From Roseivivax sp. THAF197b (GTDB taxonomy: Bacteria > Pseudomonadota > Alphaproteobacteria > Rhodobacterales > Rhodobacteraceae): a stretch of DNA of 64,000 nucleotides. The stretch spans positions 1,539,501-1,603,500 of the forward strand of contig NZ_CP045318.1 in assembly GCF_009363255.1 (NCBI RefSeq), in the 5' to 3' direction. This document shows positions 47,230 to 56,597 of the stretch, piece after piece. Both the position numbers and the translations under genes were made by a program. The notes beneath the pieces are model-generated. The model searched no databases. It had not been told where the DNA came from and saw only the letters and a program-made list of their open reading frames with translations. How positions within the stretch are numbered: the stretch's first letter is position 1; every line of letters begins with the position of its first letter.

Positions 47230-48237
47230 CTACTCGGCGGCCGGGTCGGGCATGGAGCCGTTGCCGAGACGCCCGGGCATCTTGTCGGCCTTGGCCGCCC
47301 CGCGCTCGCCCATGCGTCGTTCGCGCTTCCCGGCGGTCGAATCGCGGCCCGTCTGATACTCCATCTCGGCATTCACCTCGGCGCCCAGAAGGATGATGAA
47401 GGCCGACAGCCACATCCAGGTCAGCAGGATGATGACCCCGCCAAGCGCGCCGTATGTCTCGTTGTAGCTCGCGAAATTCTTGGCGTAGATCGAGAAGCCG
47501 GTCGTGCCGATCATCCACAGAAACGTGGCCAGCACCGCGCCCGGCACCACCCAGCGCCATTTCGGCGGACGGCGCGAGGGCGCGTAGCGATAGAGAAACG
47601 ACAGCCCGCCGATGGACATGAGGCCCAGAAGCAGGAATTGCGCGCCGAGGATCAGCGTCTCGACCTGGTAGGACAGGCCGACGAAAGCCAGCGCGGCGGG
47701 CGTGCCGATCATCATCGCCAGCGACACCAGAACGCCGAAGATCAGCACGGATGTCAGCACATAGGCGGTGAAGTTGAGCTTGAAAAAGCCCCGCTGCTCC
47801 CGCTCACCGTAGGCCACGTTGATGCCGGCCATCAGCGTCTTCACCCCGCGCGTGGCGCCGTAGACCGCCAGAAGCAGCGACAGGATCGACAGAAGACCCG
47901 TGGCGCTTTCGGACCCGCCTGTGACCTGGATCACCTGGTCCTGCAGGATGTCGGCCGCGTTTTCGGGCAGGAGGGCCGCAAGCTCATCAAGCTCTGCCGC
48001 CACATCCGTCGGATCGAGCGCGTAGCCCGCCACGGAAATCAGCGCGGTGACGGCGGGAAAGATCGCGAGAAGCCCGAAGAAGGCCACGCCCGCAGCAATC
48101 ACCAGCACGTTGTCGGCGACCGTATCGCTGTAGACGCGTTTCAGGATCTGCCACCAGGCGCGGGCGGGCAGGTCCTGGGGCCGTGTGGCGTTGGAGCCGG
48201 GATAGCTGTCGTATTTGGTTTGCATGCTGCGTGTCAT
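47230..48237 (-). CDS. YihY/BrkB family membrane protein
   Basis: 335 residues from the ATG at 48237; an ATG at 48225 is an alternative. RVYSDTVADNVLVIAAGVAFFGLLAIFPAV is the BrkB/YihY entry motif, and six membrane helices follow. The C-terminal 60 residues are a charged, disordered tail (GKRERRMGERGAAKADKMPG). Family members are inner-membrane proteins of unknown transport role; the RNase BN name is a historical misassignment. It converges on acpP and is downstream of the fbpA-like gene on the same strand. Confidence 0.9.
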   Translation of the reverse strand: MTRSMQTKYDSYPGSNATRPQDLPARAWWQILKRVYSDTVADNVLVIAAGVAFFGLLAIFPAVTALISVAGYALDPTDVAAELDELAALLPENAADILQDQVIQVTGGSESATGLLSILSLLLAVYGATRGVKTLMAGINVAYGEREQRGFFKLNFTAYVLTSVLIFGVLVSLAMMIGTPAALAFVGLSYQVETLILGAQFLLLGLMSIGGLSFLYRYAPSRRPPKWRWVVPGAVLATFLWMIGTTGFSIYAKNFASYNETYGALGGVIILLTWMWLSAFIILLGAEVNAEMEYQTGRDSTAGKRERRMGERGAAKADKMPGRLGNGSMPDPAAE

Positions 48238-48304
48238 CTCGTCTGGGCACCGAAAAAGATAGCGCCACATGAGGATTTCACCACAATCCGCAGCAAATGC
48301 GACG

Positions 48305-48333
48305 AAAAAACCCCGGCACACGCAGTGCCGGGG
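48305..48333 (-). terminator. Terminator of the FbpA-like gene
   Basis: CCCCGGCAC and GTGCCGGGG form a 9-bp stem; on the minus strand TTTTTT follows. Confidence 0.9.
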
Positions 48334-48362
48334 CCAGTCATCGAGCGGAGCGGAGGGAACCG

Positions 48363-49373
48363 TCAGCCGTCGAAATTGATCTCTTCCATGATCCGCAGCG
48401 CGTCGGAGCGCAGGGCGGCAAGGTCCATCAGGTTCACGTCATCGGCGGTGAATTCACCCCAGGACGCGACCGTTTCGGAAACCTCTGCGCCGGGGCGCAC
48501 GGGGTATTCGTAGTTCACCTCGGCGTAGATCTCCTGCGCGTCGGAGGAGGCCAGGAAGTCGAGGAATTTCTGCGCGTCCTCGCGGTTCGGTGCCGCTGCG
48601 GTCATCGATGCGCCGGAGACGTTCAGATGCGTGCCGCCATTCTCGAATTCCGGGAACAGCACGTTGACGCTTTCGGCCCAGGCGGTCTGCTCTTCGTCCT
48701 CGAGCATCTTGCCCATGTAATAGGTGTTGCCGAGCGAGATATCGCATTCGCCGGCCCAGATCGCGCGGACCTGCGCGCGGTCATTGCCCTGCGGCTTGCG
48801 TGCGAGGTTGTCCTTGAGGCCCTGTGCCCAGGTCTTCGCTTCCTCGTAGCCGTGGTGATGGATCATCGCGGAGACGAGGGCGAGGTTGTAGGGATGGGTG
48901 CCCGAACGGGTGCAGATGCGGCCTTCCCACTTGTCGGAGGCCAGATCCTCGTAGGTGGTGATCTCCGACGGATCGACGCGCTCTTTCGAGGCGTAGACGA
49001 TGCGCGCACGGGTCGTCACGCCGAACCATTCATTGCCCGGATCGCGGAAGGCGGCGGGGATGTTGTCGACGAGAGCGGGGCTTTCCACCGCCTGCGTGAC
49101 ACCGGCCTCGACCGCCTGGCTGAGGCGCGCGATGTCCACGGTCATGATGATGTCGGCGGGGCTGCGGCTGCCCTCGGCCTGCAGGCGCTCGGTCAGGCCT
49201 TCGTCGAGGAAGACCACGTTGGTCTCGATCCCGGTCTCTTTGGTGAAGGCATCGGTGATCGGGGCGATCAGCTCAGGCTGGCGCTGCGAATAGATGTTGA
49301 CCTCGGCCAGTGCGGGCGTGGCGGCGAGGATCGCGAGCGTGGCGGCGCCGAGAGGCGTGGAACGGACGGACAT
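48363..49373 (-). CDS. Iron(III) ABC transporter substrate-binding protein (FbpA/FutA type)
   Basis: 336 residues with a signal peptide (1-23, ending PALAE). VNIYSQRQPELIAPITDAF is the FbpA-type beginning, and GNTYYMGKM holds the paired tyrosines that bind ferric iron in this family. It delivers Fe3+ to an FbpB/FbpC-like permease, but no permease or ATPase gene is beside it. The gene stands alone with its own terminator, between the BrkB gene and mazG. Its upstream region carries a repeated 9-mer and dyads that could be iron-responsive. Confidence 0.9.
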   Translation of the reverse strand: MSVRSTPLGAATLAILAATPALAEVNIYSQRQPELIAPITDAFTKETGIETNVVFLDEGLTERLQAEGSRSPADIIMTVDIARLSQAVEAGVTQAVESPALVDNIPAAFRDPGNEWFGVTTRARIVYASKERVDPSEITTYEDLASDKWEGRICTRSGTHPYNLALVSAMIHHHGYEEAKTWAQGLKDNLARKPQGNDRAQVRAIWAGECDISLGNTYYMGKMLEDEEQTAWAESVNVLFPEFENGGTHLNVSGASMTAAAPNREDAQKFLDFLASSDAQEIYAEVNYEYPVRPGAEVSETVASWGEFTADDVNLMDLAALRSDALRIMEEINFDG

Positions 49374-49419
49374 GATGTCTCCTGTTGGTCTTGCATTTGG
49401 TTCCGATGCCCTCGAAATG

Positions 49420-49453
49420 CCCGACCAATTTAGTCAGGTCAATACCCGACCAA
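49420..49453 (-). promoter_or_regulatory. Candidate operator upstream of the FbpA-like gene
   Basis: TTGGTCGGG (minus strand) occurs twice, at 49428-49420 and 49453-49445, with TTGACC and the dyad GGTC-N7-GACC between. The spacing of 25 nt and the AT-rich context suggest binding sites for an iron regulator; I cannot match it to a defined box with certainty. Confidence 0.4.
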
Positions 49454-49583
49454 AAAAATCGGAATAAAATTTTTGCCGCGAAGGCGCGTGCAGCAATGAT
49501 CCGCCAAAGCGGGGCAAGGGGGTATTCGAACTGGAAATGGGGGTGGAATGCGCCGCTGCGCGCGTCTCAGCGGGACCGCGCGC

Positions 49584-50393
49584 TCAGCCCTGCGCCTTTT
49601 CACGCGCCTTGGCGGCATCCCAGAGCGCGTCCATCTCGGCGAGATCACTGTCCTCGGGTCGTTTGCCGCGCGTCTTGAGCTCGGCCTCGACTGCACCGAA
49701 GCGGCGGATGAACTTCTGGTTGGCGCTGCGCAGGGCCGCCTCGGGGTCAATCTTCATGTGGCGGGCGAGATTGGCTATGACGAAGAGAAGATCGCCGAAC
49801 TCCTCCTCGATATGAGCGGGGTCCGTGGCCTCGCGCAGCTCCTGCGCTTCCTCGACGATCTTGTCGATCACCTGATCCGTCTCGGGCCAGTCGAAGCCCA
49901 CGCGAGCCGCGCGGTTCTGCAGCTTCACCGCGCGGGTCAGGGCGGGCAGGCCCTTCGCGACGCCGTCAAGCACGCCCGTCTCGGCCCGGCCCGCGCGTTC
50001 GGCGGCCTTCACCGCCTCCCAGTCGCGGGTCTGCTGCTCTGCGCTTTTCGCGTTCGATTCGTCGCCGAAGACATGCGGGTGCCGGGCGACCATCTTGTCG
50101 GCGATGGCATTGGCCACGTCGTGAAAGTCGAACATGCCCCGGTCGGCGGCGATCTGGGCGTGAAAGACAGACTGGAACAGAAGATCACCGAGCTCGCCCT
50201 TCAGCTCGTCCCAGGCCTCGCGTTCGATGGCGTCGGCGACCTCGAAGGCCTCCTCGATCGTGTAGGGGGCGATGGTGGCGAAGGTCTGCTCCACATCCCA
50301 GGGACAGCCGCGCTCGGGATCGCGCAGGGCGGCCATGATCGCCAGAAGCCGTGGCATCCCGCCTTGCGGATCGTGGATCAGCGCGTCATCCAT
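49584..50393 (-). CDS. mazG: Nucleoside triphosphate pyrophosphohydrolase MazG
   Basis: 269 residues, two MazG domains. The first has GCPWDVEQTFATIAPYTIEEAFEV and WDELKGELGDLLFQSVFHA with the EExxE/ED metal site; the second has a similar VEEAQELREA and EEFGDLLFVIANLARH. MazG hydrolyses all NTPs to NMPs, limiting misincorporation and ppGpp. The gene is divergent from the M20 hydrolase gene at 50455, with 61 nt between. Confidence 0.95.
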   Translation of the reverse strand: MDDALIHDPQGGMPRLLAIMAALRDPERGCPWDVEQTFATIAPYTIEEAFEVADAIEREAWDELKGELGDLLFQSVFHAQIAADRGMFDFHDVANAIADKMVARHPHVFGDESNAKSAEQQTRDWEAVKAAERAGRAETGVLDGVAKGLPALTRAVKLQNRAARVGFDWPETDQVIDKIVEEAQELREATDPAHIEEEFGDLLFVIANLARHMKIDPEAALRSANQKFIRRFGAVEAELKTRGKRPEDSDLAEMDALWDAAKAREKAQG

Positions 50394-50454
50394 GGTGCAG
50401 TCCCCGTCAGTTCCTGTCCGAGGGATGGCCCAAGCCCTTCGAGGAGTCCAGTCT

Positions 50455-51636
50455 ATGCCGCCCGTGAACCGTATCGCCGAATTCGCCCCCGAGATGACAG
50501 CCTGGCGGCGGCATCTGCATGCCCATCCCGAGCTGGGTCTCGATTGTCACGAGACCGCGGCCTTCGTGGCCGCACGGCTTCGGGAATTCGGCGTGGACGA
50601 GGTGCATGAGGGCATCGCGCGGACGGGCGTGGTCGCGATCATCGAGGGGCAGGGTCCGGGGCCGGTGACGGGCTTGCGCGCGGATATGGATGCGCTGCCC
50701 ATGACCGAAGAGACGGGGGCGGAGCATGCCTCCACCGTGCCGGGCAAGATGCATGCCTGCGGTCATGACGGGCATACGGCGATGCTTCTGGGCGCCGCGC
50801 GCTACCTTGCCGAGACGCGCAACTTTTCGGGCCGGGTCGTGCTGCTGTTCCAGCCCGCCGAGGAAACCATCGGCGGCGCGCGGATCATGGTCGAGGAGGG
50901 CGTGATGGACCGCTTCGGCATCGAGGAAGTCTACGCCCTGCACAACTCGCCCGCCTTGCCCGAGGGCGCGTTCGCCACGCGGCCCGGTCCGATCATGGCG
51001 GCGGTGGACGATTTCACCATCACGCTGCGCGGCAAAGGCGGGCACGCAGCGCGTCCGCATACCTGCATCGATCCGATCCCGGCCGCGATGGGCCTTGGTC
51101 TTGCGATGCAGACGATCGCGTCGCGCAAGACGGACCCGATGGCGCAGATCGTGGTGTCGATCACGCAGATCCATGCGGGCTCCGCGATGAACGTGATCCC
51201 GGAGACGGCGATGATCGCGGGCACCGTGCGGACCTTCGATGCAGGCGTGCGCGACATGGCCGAAGCGCGCATCCGGGCGTTGGCCGAGGCGCATGCGGCA
51301 GGTGCGGAACTCGGCGTCGAGATCGATTACGACCGCTCCTACCCCGCGACGGTCAATCATGCCGAGCAGACTGCTTTCGCGGCCGACATCGCGCGCGAAA
51401 TCTCGGGCGGGGACGCGGTCGATGCGGATGCGCCGCCGGTGATGGGGGCCGAGGATTTCTCCTACATGCTGGAAGCGCGGCCCGGCGCCTATCTGAAGCT
51501 GGGGCAGGGGCTTGGACCCGGCGTGCATCACCCGAAATTCGACTTCAACGACGAGGTGGCGCCGCTCGGGGCGTCGTTCTTCGTGAAGGTGATCGAGCGG
51601 CGGCACGCGCTGTCGCAGGTGGCCGCAGCGGAATAA
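50455..51636 (+). CDS. M20 family amidohydrolase (hippurate hydrolase-like)
   Basis: 393 residues from the ATG at 50455. HLHAHPELGLDCHETAAF and ACGHDGHTAMLLGAA are the M20D amidohydrolase signatures, with metal ligands in ACGHDGH, QPAEET and the conserved HNSPALPEG region. Such enzymes remove N-acyl groups from amino acids, hippurate or indole-3-acetyl-amino acids; the substrate is undetermined. It shares direction with the agmatinase gene 103 nt downstream. Confidence 0.88.
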   Translation: MPPVNRIAEFAPEMTAWRRHLHAHPELGLDCHETAAFVAARLREFGVDEVHEGIARTGVVAIIEGQGPGPVTGLRADMDALPMTEETGAEHASTVPGKMHACGHDGHTAMLLGAARYLAETRNFSGRVVLLFQPAEETIGGARIMVEEGVMDRFGIEEVYALHNSPALPEGAFATRPGPIMAAVDDFTITLRGKGGHAARPHTCIDPIPAAMGLGLAMQTIASRKTDPMAQIVVSITQIHAGSAMNVIPETAMIAGTVRTFDAGVRDMAEARIRALAEAHAAGAELGVEIDYDRSYPATVNHAEQTAFAADIAREISGGDAVDADAPPVMGAEDFSYMLEARPGAYLKLGQGLGPGVHHPKFDFNDEVAPLGASFFVKVIERRHALSQVAAAE

Positions 51637-51739
51637 CGCGCCGTCCCGGCCATCATATTTCCGGCCCTTCACCTTTCAGAAAAACGCAAAAGCCGCGCGG
51701 TACAAACCGCGTCGCACGGGAAAAAGGACAAACCCCGCC

Positions 51740-52705
51740 ATGGCGCTCGAAGATGCCAAGACCCAGATCGACCACGCCTTCACCCGCGACGACCCGCGCG
51801 GTTTGTCCTTCGAGAACGCCTTCGCCGGGGCCACGTCCTTCCTGCGGCGGCGCTATACCAAGGACCTCAAAGGGTATGATATCGCGGTGACGGGCATGCC
51901 CTTCGATCAGGCGGTGACGCACCGGCCGGGCTGCCGGTTCGGACCGCGCGCGATCCGCGAAGCCTCCAGCCTCCAGCCCTATGATCCGCCCTATGGCTGG
52001 GACGGGTTCGATCCGCTCTCGGAGTTCGCCATCGCCGATTACGGCGATCTGGCCTTCGACTACGCCAATGTGGCCGGGGTGCCCGCGCTGGCCGAGGCGC
52101 ATATTGCAAGCATCCTCGATCAGGGTGCGGCGGCGCTGACGCTGGGCGGCGATCACTTCCTCACGCTGCCGATCCTGCGGGCGCATGCGGCCAAATACGG
52201 CCCGCTCGCGCTGGTGCAGTTCGATGCGCATTCCGACAGCTGGGTCGATGACGACCCCGACCGCATCGACCATGGTACATTCGTCTACAAGGCCGTGAAG
52301 GAAGGGCTGATCGATCCCGCGCGCTCCGTCGCGGTGGGTATCCGCACCACCAATCCCGACATGATGGGGGTGAGCTGCCTCGATGCGCGGTTCGTACATG
52401 AAAACGGACCGGCCGAGACCGCGAGGCGCGTCAAATCCATCGTCGGCGATGCGCCTGCCTACCTGACCTTCGATATCGATTGCCTCGATCCGGCCTTCGC
52501 GCCGGGCACGGGCACGCCTGTCTGGGGGGGATTGTCCTCGGGGCAGGCGGCGATCTGCCTGCGGGATCTCGCCGGTCTGAACGTCGTGGGCGGCGATGTG
52601 GTTGAGGTCAGCCCGCCATACGATACGACGGGGGCAACCGCCGTCGCCGGTGCACATGTGGCGATGGAGATATTATGTTTGTGGGGGTGGACCCGAAAAC
52701 GCTGA
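51740..52705 (+). CDS. speB: Agmatinase
   Basis: 321 residues. It cleaves agmatine to putrescine and urea with two Mn ions. LTLGGDHFLTLPIL, QFDAHSDSW and TFDIDCLDPAFAPGTGTP carry the metal ligands of the ureohydrolase family. The N-terminal region (GCRFGPRAIREAS) is agmatinase-like. Specificity within the family (agmatinase versus guanidinobutyrase or proclavaminate amidinohydrolase) cannot be fixed by eye. It may share a transcript with the M20 hydrolase. Confidence 0.85.
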   Translation: MALEDAKTQIDHAFTRDDPRGLSFENAFAGATSFLRRRYTKDLKGYDIAVTGMPFDQAVTHRPGCRFGPRAIREASSLQPYDPPYGWDGFDPLSEFAIADYGDLAFDYANVAGVPALAEAHIASILDQGAAALTLGGDHFLTLPILRAHAAKYGPLALVQFDAHSDSWVDDDPDRIDHGTFVYKAVKEGLIDPARSVAVGIRTTNPDMMGVSCLDARFVHENGPAETARRVKSIVGDAPAYLTFDIDCLDPAFAPGTGTPVWGGLSSGQAAICLRDLAGLNVVGGDVVEVSPPYDTTGATAVAGAHVAMEILCLWGWTRKR

Positions 52706-52747
52706 TCCGGCGTTGGGCTCACATCTTCCGATGAAAGGGCCGTTATC

Positions 52748-53161
52748 GTGCTGAAATTCGTGTTCTGGCTGATCATTCTGCTGATCATCGCGGGGCTGGC
52801 CTATATCCGCTTCGCGCCTTCCGATCCCGAGGTCTGGCATGTCGACCCGCAGGTCACCGCGGATCAGGACCTGGCCGGGGGCGTGCGCCGCCGAATCCCC
52901 GCGAGCGAGGGCATGCTGGCGGATCTCGACCGCATCATCCTGTCCACGCCGCGCACCGAATTGCTTGCGGGCAGCGTCGATGAGGGCCGCATCACCTATG
53001 TCACCCGGTCCCAGTGGATGGGTTTTCCGGATTACACCACCGTTCAGCAGGTCGAGGACCAGATCGAGCTTTATGCCCGTGCGCGGTTCGGTCAGTCGGA
53101 TCTCGGTGTGAACAAGGCGCGTGTCGAAGGCTGGCTGGCGGAATTGCCCACGCCCGAGTGA
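52748..53161 (+). CDS. DUF1499 domain-containing membrane-anchored protein
   Basis: 137 residues from the GTG at 52748. An N-terminal membrane helix (FVFWLIILLIIAGLAYI) is followed by the DUF1499 domain with ITYVTRSQWMGFPDYTTVQQ. Family function is not known; the fold faces the periplasm. It starts 42 nt after the speB stop on the same strand. Confidence 0.82.
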   Translation: MLKFVFWLIILLIIAGLAYIRFAPSDPEVWHVDPQVTADQDLAGGVRRRIPASEGMLADLDRIILSTPRTELLAGSVDEGRITYVTRSQWMGFPDYTTVQQVEDQIELYARARFGQSDLGVNKARVEGWLAELPTPE

Positions 53162-53193
53162 GATCGCGCGCAGTATGAACGCCCGCGGGTCGG

Positions 53194-53502
53194 CTAGCCA
53201 GCTTCGGCGACGCTCATCATTGCCTGCGGTCGAGGCGTGCGGTTTGTCGGAAAGGCGCGCGGGTCCAGCGCGCTCGACATGCAGCCTTCGTTCAGCTCGC
53301 GCCACATCGGATTGTTCAGCGACATCTGGCATTGCGCGGTGAACACGCGTCCGTTGACATCGAGGCATATGATTTCGCCCAGCTCCACGCGGTCCCCTTC
53401 GGTATCGGTGCAATAGCACGGGATCGGGGCGCCGCCCGGCGTTGTCACGTCTGCCAAGGCGGGACCGCAGATGACGGCCAGAATGCAAGCCATGCGTTTC
53501 AT
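53194..53502 (-). CDS. Small secreted cysteine-rich protein, unknown function
   Basis: 102 residues with a signal peptide ([18 protein letters not shown]). The mature part has [30 protein letters not shown], four cysteines, plus another in NEGCMSS. The C-terminal tail is Pro/Arg-rich. No family recognised, though similar small proteins occur in other roseobacters as I recall. It is antisense to and 98 nt from prfA, and convergent with the DUF1499 gene. Confidence 0.7.
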   Translation of the reverse strand: MKRMACILAVICGPALADVTTPGGAPIPCYCTDTEGDRVELGEIICLDVNGRVFTAQCQMSLNNPMWRELNEGCMSSALDPRAFPTNRTPRPQAMMSVAEAG

Positions 53503-53599
53503 TCCATCGATGCTAGGCGGCGCTTGCGCCTTCGATCAAGCCTTTCGTGACAGTCAGCGCCCCTTGACCGCGCCTCGGACCGGGGGCAAGACCCGAGGC

Positions 53600-54649
53600 A
53601 TGATCCCTGAAGACCGCCTCGTCCAGCTTTCCCAACGGTTCGAATATCTCGAAGCTCGCATGGCCGAGGGCGGGGGCGACATTGCCGCCTTGGGCCGCGA
53701 ATATGCCGAGTTGAAGCCCGTCGTGGATGTCATCACCGAATGGCGCGCGCTTGGCGACGAGATCGCGGAGGCCGAAGCCATGCTGAGCGATCCCGAAATG
53801 CGGGAAATGGCCGAGGACGAGTTGCAGACCCTGCGCGCGCGCCTGCCTGAGGTGGAGCATGCGTTGCAACTGGCGCTCCTGCCCAAGGATGCCGCGGATG
53901 CGCGGCCTGCCATCCTGGAAATCCGGCCCGGCACCGGCGGCGAGGAAGCGGCCCTTTTTGCAGGCGATCTCTTGCGCATGTATCAGCGGCACGCCGAGGC
54001 CAAGGGCTGGCGCGTGGAGATCATTGAGGAACAGGCCACGGAACTCGGCGGTATCAAGGAGGTGACTGCCCGGATCGAAGGGCAGGACGTCTTTGCGCGG
54101 CTGAAGTACGAATCGGGTGTGCATCGCGTGCAGCGGGTGCCTGCAACGGAGTCCGGCGGGCGCATCCATACCTCGGCCGCGACCGTCGCGGTTCTGCCCG
54201 AAGCCGAAGAGGTCGACATCGCCATCGACGCGAACGACATCCGGATCGACACGATGCGCGCCTCGGGCGCGGGCGGCCAGCACGTCAACACCACCGATTC
54301 GGCAGTGCGGATCACGCATATCCCCACGGGCATCGTGGTGACCTCGTCCGAGAAGTCGCAACACCGCAATCGCGAGATCGCGATGCAGGTCCTGCGCACG
54401 CGGCTCTTCGATGCCGAGCGCCAGAAGGCCGCGTCCGAACGCTCGGATCTGCGCCGGGCGCAGGTGGGCTCGGGCGACCGGTCAGAGCGCATCCGGACCT
54501 ACAACTTCCAGCAGGGCCGCCTGACCGATCACCGCATCAACCTGACGCTCTACAAGCTCGATCAGGTCATGGCGGGCGATCTTGACGAGATCATCGACGC
54601 GCTCACGCAGGATGCGCAGGCCACAATGCTGGCCGAGATGGGCGCGTGA
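53600..54649 (+). CDS. prfA: Peptide chain release factor 1
   Basis: 349 residues from the ATG at 53600. RF1 ends translation at UAA and [21 protein letters not shown] contains the GGQ that triggers hydrolysis; the PxT-type stop codon motif is in [16 protein letters not shown] (PAT). The helical N-terminal domain is complete. The upstream frame from 53471 has no family match. Its stop overlaps the prmC GTG start (GTGA), and PrmC methylates the GGQ glutamine. Confidence 0.97.
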   Translation: MIPEDRLVQLSQRFEYLEARMAEGGGDIAALGREYAELKPVVDVITEWRALGDEIAEAEAMLSDPEMREMAEDELQTLRARLPEVEHALQLALLPKDAADARPAILEIRPGTGGEEAALFAGDLLRMYQRHAEAKGWRVEIIEEQATELGGIKEVTARIEGQDVFARLKYESGVHRVQRVPATESGGRIHTSAATVAVLPEAEEVDIAIDANDIRIDTMRASGAGGQHVNTTDSAVRITHIPTGIVVTSSEKSQHRNREIAMQVLRTRLFDAERQKAASERSDLRRAQVGSGDRSERIRTYNFQQGRLTDHRINLTLYKLDQVMAGDLDEIIDALTQDAQATMLAEMGA

Positions 54650-55488
54650 CCACCGGATCGGTCCTTCTGGCCAGTGCCACGCGGCGGCTGTCCGAGGCGG
54701 GCATCCCTGATCCGGGGCGGGATGCGCGCAGGCTTCTGGCGCATGTGCTGAAAGTCCCGCCCGGTCGCCTGACACTCTTTCTGCCCGAGCCGGTCGCGCC
54801 GGATCTGAGCGTCATCTACAACGTCATGGTCGAGCGCAGGGCGGAGCGGGTGCCGGTGTCCCATCTGACGGGGCGGCGCATGTTCTATGGCCGCGAATTT
54901 CTCGTCACGAAAGATGTGCTGGACCCCCGGCCCGAAACCGAGACGCTGATCGAGGCGGCCTTGTCGGGCCCGGTGACCCGGTTTCTCGATCTCGGGACCG
55001 GCTCGGGCTGCATCGCGCTGACCTTGGCTGCGGAAGTGCCCGAAGCCACCGGTGTGGCGACGGATCTGTCGCGGGATGCGTTGGAAGTGGCGTTCTGGAA
55101 TCGCAATACCTTCGGGCTGACGGATCGCGTGGCCTTTCTCGAAGGGCCTTGGTTCGCGCCGCTCGGGGATGGACAGCGGTTTGACCTGATCGTGTCGAAC
55201 CCGCCCTATATTGCCGCAGCCGAGATGGCGGGTCTCGCGCCGGATGTACGCGATTACGAGCCGCGCATGGCGCTGACCGATGACGGCGACGGGCTGTCGG
55301 CCTATCGGGCCATCGCAGGCGGCGCCCTTTCGCATCTGAGTGCGGGTGGTCGTCTTCTGGTCGAGATCGGTCCGACGCAAGGCCCGGCAGTGGCGGGTTT
55401 CTTCCGCGATGCGGGCCTTGAGGGCGTGCGGGTGCTGCCCGATCTCGACGGGCGCGACCGCGCTGTTTCGGGCCACGCGCCTCTATGA
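54646..55488 (+). CDS. prmC: Release factor glutamine methyltransferase PrmC (HemK)
   Basis: 280 residues from the GTG at 54646, overlapping the prfA stop by four bases. [16 protein letters not shown] is the SAM loop and [11 protein letters not shown] the NPPY catalytic motif. It methylates the GGQ glutamine of RF1 and RF2. The N-terminal domain fits PrmC. The DMT transporter gene starts inside its last codons (ATGA overlap). Confidence 0.96.
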   Translation: MTTGSVLLASATRRLSEAGIPDPGRDARRLLAHVLKVPPGRLTLFLPEPVAPDLSVIYNVMVERRAERVPVSHLTGRRMFYGREFLVTKDVLDPRPETETLIEAALSGPVTRFLDLGTGSGCIALTLAAEVPEATGVATDLSRDALEVAFWNRNTFGLTDRVAFLEGPWFAPLGDGQRFDLIVSNPPYIAAAEMAGLAPDVRDYEPRMALTDDGDGLSAYRAIAGGALSHLSAGGRLLVEIGPTQGPAVAGFFRDAGLEGVRVLPDLDGRDRAVSGHAPL

Positions 55489-56342
55489 GCACGGCGGGCT
55501 TCGCGCTCGTTCTGGCGGCGGCCTTCTGTCACGCAACCTGGAACCTCTTCGTCAAGCGGCTGAATGCGGGCGCGGAGCTTGTCTGGCTGTTCTCCCTCGT
55601 CTCGGTCGTGATCTACGCGCCGCTTGCAATCTGGCTGGCCTTTGGCTGGGAGACGTTCGCGCTCAGGGATCTTTGGTTCATCGCGGGGAGCACGGTGCTG
55701 CATCTGGGCTATTTCCTGCTTCTGCAGAAGGCCTACAGCGTGGGCGATCTGTCTGTCGTCTATCCCACGGCGCGGGCCACCGGGCCGGTCCTGTCGGGCA
55801 GTTTCGCCGTCCTTGTGCTGGGCGAGGCGCTGAGCGGTCAGATGGCGCTTGGCGCAGGCATCATCGTCGCGGGCGTCTTCATGCTGACGGGTGGGCGGCG
55901 CAGCCTTTCGGGCGGGGCGGGAGCAACGTCGCTGCTGTTCGGCATGGCGACGGGCGCGCTGATCGGCGCCTACACGGTCTGGGACGCCTATGCGGTGACC
56001 GCGATCCTGATCCCACCGCTGATACTGGAATATGCCTCGAACCTGTCGCGGCTTGTTCTGCTGACGCCCGTGGCATGGCTGCGACGCGCGCGTGTCGCGC
56101 GGCTCTGGCGCGAGGAACGGCTTGGCGTTCTGGTGATCGCGGTGCTGAGCCCGCTGGCGTACATCCTCGTGCTGATCGCGTTGCGCTTCACGCCCGTGGT
56201 CTACGTGGCGCCGCTGCGCGAGGTGTCCGTACTGCTCTCGGTGCTGGCTGGCAGCCTGATCCTGGGCGAGGGCGATCTGAAACGCCGCCTGATCTGGGCG
56301 ATGGTGATCCTGACGGGCGTGAGCCTGCTGGCCACGTCCTGA
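55485..56342 (+). CDS. EamA/DMT family transporter
   Basis: 285 residues with ten hydrophobic segments in two EamA repeats of five helices. LSVVYPTARATGPVLSG and the second-half APLREVSVLLSVLAGSLILGEG are EamA motifs. It is an inner-membrane metabolite exporter or carrier of unknown substrate. The start overlaps the prmC stop, so it is translationally coupled to prmC although its job is unrelated. Confidence 0.88.
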   Translation: MSTAGFALVLAAAFCHATWNLFVKRLNAGAELVWLFSLVSVVIYAPLAIWLAFGWETFALRDLWFIAGSTVLHLGYFLLLQKAYSVGDLSVVYPTARATGPVLSGSFAVLVLGEALSGQMALGAGIIVAGVFMLTGGRRSLSGGAGATSLLFGMATGALIGAYTVWDAYAVTAILIPPLILEYASNLSRLVLLTPVAWLRRARVARLWREERLGVLVIAVLSPLAYILVLIALRFTPVVYVAPLREVSVLLSVLAGSLILGEGDLKRRLIWAMVILTGVSLLATS

Positions 56343-56462
56343 AGCGGCGTAAATCCGCGAAAGTTGGGGGTTTTCGGCCTCAAAGCCATGTTTTCGAGCG
56401 AATTCGTCGCTTTTTCAGCGATCAGGACTTGTGAAACGCCGACAGCCATGTTTACTCAAGGC

Positions 56463-56561
56463 TACCGGGCATTGGCTCTGACGATCCTTTTCGTCGCGCC
56501 CGGTATCAAGCCAATACAGACGTGATCCGGTGAGGCGGGCGCAGCAAAGCGCCAGAGGATC
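56463..56561 (+). ncRNA. Structured leader before the DUF4167 gene, with interlocking stems
   Basis: TACCGGGC (56463-56470) can pair with GCCCGGTA (56498-56505), and ATTGGCT (56471-56477) with AGCCAAT (56509-56515). The order A-B-A'-B' means a pseudoknot or two alternative hairpins. A nested hairpin follows: GATCC (56524-56528) with GGATC (56557-56561) enclosing GGCGC (56538-56542) with GCGCC (56549-56553). Confidence 0.45.
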
Positions 56562-56597
56562 GCGAACCACAGTCAAATACAGGACTGAAGCCGCGCT

